A DNA stretch of 8,992 bases, taken from the NCBI GenBank assembly GCA_963922495.1, contig CAWUIH010000062.1, forward strand, positions 1 through 8,992, given 5' to 3'. The position numbers were made by a program, and so were the translations under genes. Source of the stretch: CAWUIH01 sp963922495 (lineage in GTDB: Bacteria; Pseudomonadota; Gammaproteobacteria; Coxiellales; Coxiellaceae). Below the pieces are notes generated by a model that did not search any database, was not told the DNA's origin, and saw only the letters and a program-made list of their open reading frames with translations. Each line of letters begins with the position of its first letter. The first letter of the stretch is position 1. Positions 6,460 through 8,992 of this stretch are shown here, one piece after another.

Positions 6460-7315
6460 GTGATCTAATCCGTTCTACTGTCTTTTGAGTATCAGGATGG
6501 TTTTCACCTAAGACTTTTTCTCTTTCAGAGTAGACATATTGAAATATTGTAAAAGGATTTTTAGTGTTAGGCATTACAAATTGTTCTGCTGACCCACCAC
6601 AATAAATAGATTTTAATGTACTTGGGTGCTGTGACCCAAGGTGTTCAGTCTTACTGGCAACGATTTCACTATATAAATTTAGTGCTGTATTGTATTTTTT
6701 TAATTTATAACAAAGTAACAAAGCCATTGCATGTTTAGTTCTATACGTTTCGTGATGTCGATCCCCCAAAACATTGACCCTGCCCTTTAAGACACTCTGA
6801 AATTGTTCATACGCCTCTTGAAATCGATCTAATTTTTCCAAGACGAGAGCCATACCTTGTTGAGTCATTAATGTATACGGATTCGCATCACCATAAGCAC
6901 GTATTCGTCCCTGATAGGCAACTTCAAATATAGATAATGCTTGTTCATAGGCCCCACTATTGAATAGTTCTAGAGCAAGGCATTGTTGTGATTTCAGTGT
7001 GTCCGGATGTATGATACCCAATAAAATAGATCTCCTATAAGAGATATCACGATACATTGTAATCGCAGCTTCATGCTTTTCACTCGCAGTCAATTTGAGA
7101 GCGACACACTGCTTCATTTTCAATACGATTTCTTCGTTTCTATCAAATTCAGTATTTGATGAATATCTGTAAAACTCTAATAATTCTCTATCGCCATAAA
7201 ATTGAATGGCTCCAGCTACCATGCTATCTGTTTGTGGCGTATCTATTTCTCCCTTAAGGTTGAGAGCTTCCAATAATTTTGTTACTTTGTAGTGTAAGAA
7301 ATTTGTTTGAGCCAT
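6449..7315 (-). CDS. Tetratricopeptide-repeat protein (kinesin-light-chain type)
   Basis: The protein has 288 residues from the ATG at 7315. Roughly from residue 60 to the end it contains about five 42-residue TPR units of the TPR_10/12 kind, with the repeating pattern 'LG..HPdTl.s...la..l...g.y.eAl..+..v...r'; for example His-Pro-Asp-Thr at about 103-106 and 274-277. TPRs are protein-binding scaffolds, with no enzymatic residues expected. The first 55 residues are not repeats and may form a separate module. The ATG is preceded by GAGGA five bases upstream, so the in-frame GTG at 7327, which lies inside that site, is not the start. It is the first gene of the minus-strand group and overlaps the QueC-like gene, so it probably recognises that enzyme's protein partner or target. 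There is no signal peptide; it is cytosolic. Confidence 0.85.
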   Translation of the reverse strand: MAQTNFLHYKVTKLLEALNLKGEIDTPQTDSMVAGAIQFYGDRELLEFYRYSSNTEFDRNEEIVLKMKQCVALKLTASEKHEAAITMYRDISYRRSILLGIIHPDTLKSQQCLALELFNSGAYEQALSIFEVAYQGRIRAYGDANPYTLMTQQGMALVLEKLDRFQEAYEQFQSVLKGRVNVLGDRHHETYRTKHAMALLLCYKLKKYNTALNLYSEIVASKTEHLGSQHPSTLKSIYCGGSAEQFVMPNTKNPFTIFQYVYSEREKVLGENHPDTQKTVERIRSLAR

Positions 7316-7337
7316 GATTGTCCTCACTATTGATTCG

Positions 7338-7359
7338 TTTAGTGTTCCTAATTACTAAA
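7338..7359. promoter_or_regulatory. Inverted repeat between divergent genes
   Basis: TTTAGT (7338-7343) and ACTAAA (7354-7359) are perfect inverted arms 10 bases apart, 23 bases upstream of the TPR start and in the intergenic stretch that also serves the hydroxylase-like gene. The size fits a dimeric regulator's operator. The arms are short and AT-rich, so chance is possible. Confidence 0.3.
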
Positions 7360-7379
7360 ATAACATATCATAGAAAAAA

Positions 7380-7408
7380 TTGTTTTACTACAGATATTTC
7401 AGTACAAT
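7380..7408 (+). promoter_or_regulatory. Candidate promoter of the hydroxylase-like gene
   Basis: TTGTTT (7380-7385) and TACAAT (7403-7408) are separated by 17 bases; the -10 box matches 5 of 6 consensus positions. Transcription would start near 7415, which rules out the TTG at 7415 as a start codon and favours the ATG at 7469. Confidence 0.4.
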
Positions 7409-7468
7409 AAAATTTTGGTTTTCACTGTTACTAGATATTTGCAGTCACAATGTATTCAAATTTTGCTA

Positions 7469-8050
7469 ATGAAATATTTTAAACTTATTAAAGATAAAAT
7501 TAACGTCATGCAGCTGTATAGCGAAATAGAGCATAACGTATGGGCTTGGAATGCCTCAACCAGTCGTCAAGAACATGTGTTACCACAACGAGAAACCTGC
7601 ATCATTCGACTACGTAGCTTAGAAAAACGTAAAGATATTCGTATTGAAAATAATCAGGTAGATCGATGGACCATTATGAAAGAATATTTTCCATTAGCAG
7701 CAACATTAATGGACAACTTTGCTAAAGAAATCGACGGATCTTTGGCTCGTGCCTCCATTATTCGGTTAAAACCAAATGGGAAGGTTTATCGCCATATGGA
7801 CGACGGAGCCTACTATATATTGAGAAATCGTTATCATCTTGTTATTAAAAGTAGCGCTGGCAGTTTATTGTCAGCAGGAGATGAGCAAGTGCGCATGCTA
7901 GAGGGAGAACTTTGGTGGTTTGACAATAACCAACATCATGCCGCTGAAAATCAATCGGACGAATGGCGAATACATTATATCTTCGATGTACTCCCTAATG
8001 TGCATAAACACCTTGCATACAACCCTATTCAAGACCATTTTCTTAAATAA
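7469..8050 (+). CDS. Aspartyl/asparaginyl beta-hydroxylase-like 2-oxoglutarate oxygenase
   Basis: The 193-residue protein shows the Asp/Asn beta-hydroxylase fold: His109-x-Asp111 (Tyr-Arg-His-Met-Asp-Asp), Arg121 in 'NRYHLVI', the 'GELWWFDNNQHHA.N' block with the distal iron ligand (probably His157), and Arg167 in 'EWRIHYIFDV' for 2-oxoglutarate binding. The family is Fe(II)/2-oxoglutarate dependent and hydroxylates Asp, Asn or related side chains of peptides or free amino acids. All cofactor ligands look intact. The ATG at 7469 is chosen because family members begin 'M+.F+..+.I.V..L..EI....W', as this one does; there is no strong ribosome-binding site, and an ATG at 7508 is the alternative. 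Its last 8 bases overlap the end of the opposing GNAT gene. Its substrate is unknown; the 45-residue peptide at 8835 is a candidate. Confidence 0.82.
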   Translation: MKYFKLIKDKINVMQLYSEIEHNVWAWNASTSRQEHVLPQRETCIIRLRSLEKRKDIRIENNQVDRWTIMKEYFPLAATLMDNFAKEIDGSLARASIIRLKPNGKVYRHMDDGAYYILRNRYHLVIKSSAGSLLSAGDEQVRMLEGELWWFDNNQHHAAENQSDEWRIHYIFDVLPNVHKHLAYNPIQDHFLK

Positions 8051-8531
8051 ATTTGTGCATTAATATTTCATCATAGAACTTACCATCGTAGTATAAAGAT
8101 TTTTCACTATAGCCAAATTGTTTAAAACCAAAGCATCGGTATGCTTGAATTGCAGATTGGTTATTACTACCCACGATAAGCACTAACTTCTTAACTAAAT
8201 TTTTGGCAATTGAAATAATATGGTCAATTAAGAGACTGCCTACACCTTTCCCCCTGTATTTCGGAGTCACATACAATTTGGCAATATTGGCGGAATGTGC
8301 TGCTTTAGGATTAGAAAGCTTAAGTTCTAATACAATCATACCTATTAGATCGTTAGAATTAAAAGCACCCACTACAATGTTGTCCGAAATATACTGCAGG
8401 TGTAAATGATTGGCTTTCTCAGACTCAATATCATAGTCGTCATAAAAAGTTGTTGGGCATGTTTTAAGAGCTTCAAGGTACAGCGCTACGTATTGAGTCA
8501 AGTCATTTTGCTTTATTTTTCTCAACTGCAT
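8043..8531 (-). CDS. GNAT-family N-acetyltransferase
   Basis: This 162-residue protein is a single GNAT domain. Motif A is Leu-Tyr-Val-Thr-Pro-Lys-Tyr-Arg-Gly-Lys-Gly-Val-Gly (86-98), with the acetyl-CoA pyrophosphate loop Arg-Gly-Lys-Gly-Val-Gly. Motif B is Asn-Gln-Ser-Ala-Ile-Gln-Ala-Tyr-x3-Gly-Phe (124-136). The length is standard, so it is probably complete. GNAT enzymes transfer acetyl groups from acetyl-CoA to amines of small molecules or proteins; the substrate cannot be read from the sequence. The ATG at 8531 has no strong ribosome-binding site (GGAA lies about 17 bases away). It is convergent with the hydroxylase-like gene and overlaps its stop. Confidence 0.88.
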   Translation of the reverse strand: MQLRKIKQNDLTQYVALYLEALKTCPTTFYDDYDIESEKANHLHLQYISDNIVVGAFNSNDLIGMIVLELKLSNPKAAHSANIAKLYVTPKYRGKGVGSLLIDHIISIAKNLVKKLVLIVGSNNQSAIQAYRCFGFKQFGYSEKSLYYDGKFYDEILMHKFI

Positions 8532-8834
8532 ATAATGTGATTTTTTGTTTCCAAAAGCGTTTCTTTAATTCAAATCGATAAGTCAAACATTGACCTGACT
8601 GTACCAGAGTTCACTTAAAAATCAATAGCGATTATCTAACCCTAACGGTACGTGGAAGGTCAAACTAAATACGATACAGCCTATTTCGCGAAACTTAAAA
8701 TCATTGAGGGTCATCAAGTTCCCTGGGTTATTCGTGTTTCTGTGTAGCGGTGATAAGATCTCCCTCAGTGCCAGGGCAAGTGAGACAAAAATGTGTTAAA
8801 AGATAAGAAGTGAGGGCGATAGGAACTATGGATC
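8532..8834. other. Spacer between GNAT gene and 45-residue peptide gene
   Basis: These 303 bases contain no convincing gene. One short plus-strand frame, 8652-8747 (GTG start, 31 residues, containing Gly-His-Gln-Val-Pro-Trp), has no ribosome-binding site and could be a remnant. Near 8582-8619 there is a dyad and promoter-like sequence. A second imperfect dyad, CTCA-N13-TGAG, lies in about 8764-8784. The spacer probably holds the control region and leader of the peptide gene. Confidence 0.4.
8582..8619 (+). promoter_or_regulatory. Dyad overlapping a possible -35 box
   Basis: GTCAA-ACA-TTGAC (8582-8594) is a perfect 5-bp inverted repeat. Its right arm is part of TTGACC (8590-8595), 5 of 6 matches to a -35 box, with a weak -10 (CTTAAA, 8614-8619) 18 bases away. 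If used, it would give the peptide gene a leader of about 210 bases. The evidence is weak. Confidence 0.25.
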
Positions 8835-8972
8835 ATGAAAAAGCCAAACAAAACAACATCTGCCAATTCTTTGGACAGTAGTAAATCCACCTCAGCAAAC
8901 ACACAAGTATCAACAAAACAACGAACGACCCGACGCACCTATGGTGCTCCCCATTGTCAAGACCATTTTTAA
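8835..8972 (+). CDS. Small basic peptide, candidate RiPP precursor
   Basis: ATG at 8835 to TAA at 8970-8972 encodes 45 residues. The first 30 are rich in Ser, Thr, Asn and Lys with a loose internal repeat (Thr-Ser-Ala-Asn near 8-11 and again at 19-22). An Arg-rich hinge Gln-Arg-Thr-Thr-Arg-Arg (29-34) follows, and then the C-terminus Thr-Tyr-Gly-Ala-Pro-His-Cys-Gln-Asp-His-Phe, holding the only Cys, both His and one of the two Asp. This resembles a leader joined to a short core that could be modified or bind a metal. AGGA at 8821-8824 lies 10 bases upstream; a competing ATG at 8828 in another frame gives only 17 residues. The window ends 20 bases after the stop with an AGAGAT-like site and AT, probably the next gene's start. 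There is no hydrophobic signal. Not recognised; the precursor role is inferred. Confidence 0.5.
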   Translation: MKKPNKTTSANSLDSSKSTSANTQVSTKQRTTRRTYGAPHCQDHF

Positions 8973-8978
8973 TTAAAA

Positions 8979-8992
8979 AAGAGATATAAAAT
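8979..8992 (+). other. Possible start of the next gene at the window edge
   Basis: After the peptide stop there is a purine-rich AAAGAGAT-like sequence, then TATAAA and the last two bases AT. If the next base is G, an ATG would sit at a normal distance from this ribosome-binding site. This would place another gene about 18 bases behind the peptide gene, as in an operon. Confidence 0.35.

Noticed and set aside
8203..8409. 68-residue plus-strand frame
   Set aside because: It is antisense to the GNAT gene, whose motifs A and B are unmistakable.
1..8992. CRISPR array or tRNA gene
   Set aside because: No regularly spaced repeats and no cloverleaf-like sequence were noticed on reading through.

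Overview
This window looks like an accessory, horizontally shaped region of a low-GC gammaproteobacterium. The protein-coding part is clearly AT-rich, and remnants of IS66 and IS110 transposons lie at the left. A Legionella/Coxiella-like host would fit the composition and protein style. That is inference: no rRNA, tRNA or housekeeping gene is present to fix the taxonomy.

Left flank (1-1450): the end of an IS66-family element enters from the left edge (accessory gene tnpA plus a terminal GTAAGC inverted-repeat end at about 369). A gene-poor stretch follows, then the C-terminal quarter of an IS110-family transposase, then about 470 bases without a convincing gene. The last 70 bases of that stretch carry a promoter-like pair of hexamers and a strong nested inverted repeat just before the first gene of the main operon.

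Main plus-strand operon (1451-4153): a 72-residue unrecognised small protein, a radical SAM enzyme starting at a non-ATG codon, and an ATP-grasp ligase, with gaps of only 9 bases. A small protein next to a radical SAM enzyme and an ATP-grasp enzyme is the layout expected of a ribosomally made, post-translationally modified peptide (RiPP) or a peptide-carrier pathway. I do not recognise it as a named family.

Minus-strand group converging on it (7315-4160): a kinesin-light-chain-type TPR protein, then a QueC-like PP-loop ATPase with an extra N-terminal domain (its start overlaps the TPR gene's end). After a 119-base AT-rich gap comes an NAD(P)-dependent epimerase/reductase-like protein whose catalytic Tyr is replaced by Phe. 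It stops 6 bases from the ATP-grasp gene. The two groups may form one composite system (peptide modification, or defence), but the sequence alone does not prove it.

Right flank (7469-8992): a small aspartyl/asparaginyl beta-hydroxylase-like 2-oxoglutarate oxygenase (plus), a GNAT acetyltransferase (minus, overlapping it tail to tail), a 300-base spacer, and a 45-residue basic peptide gene ending in Cys-Gln-Asp-His-Phe. A ribosome-binding-site-like sequence follows, and the last two bases (AT) may begin the next gene. This looks like the start of a second peptide-led operon cut by the window edge.
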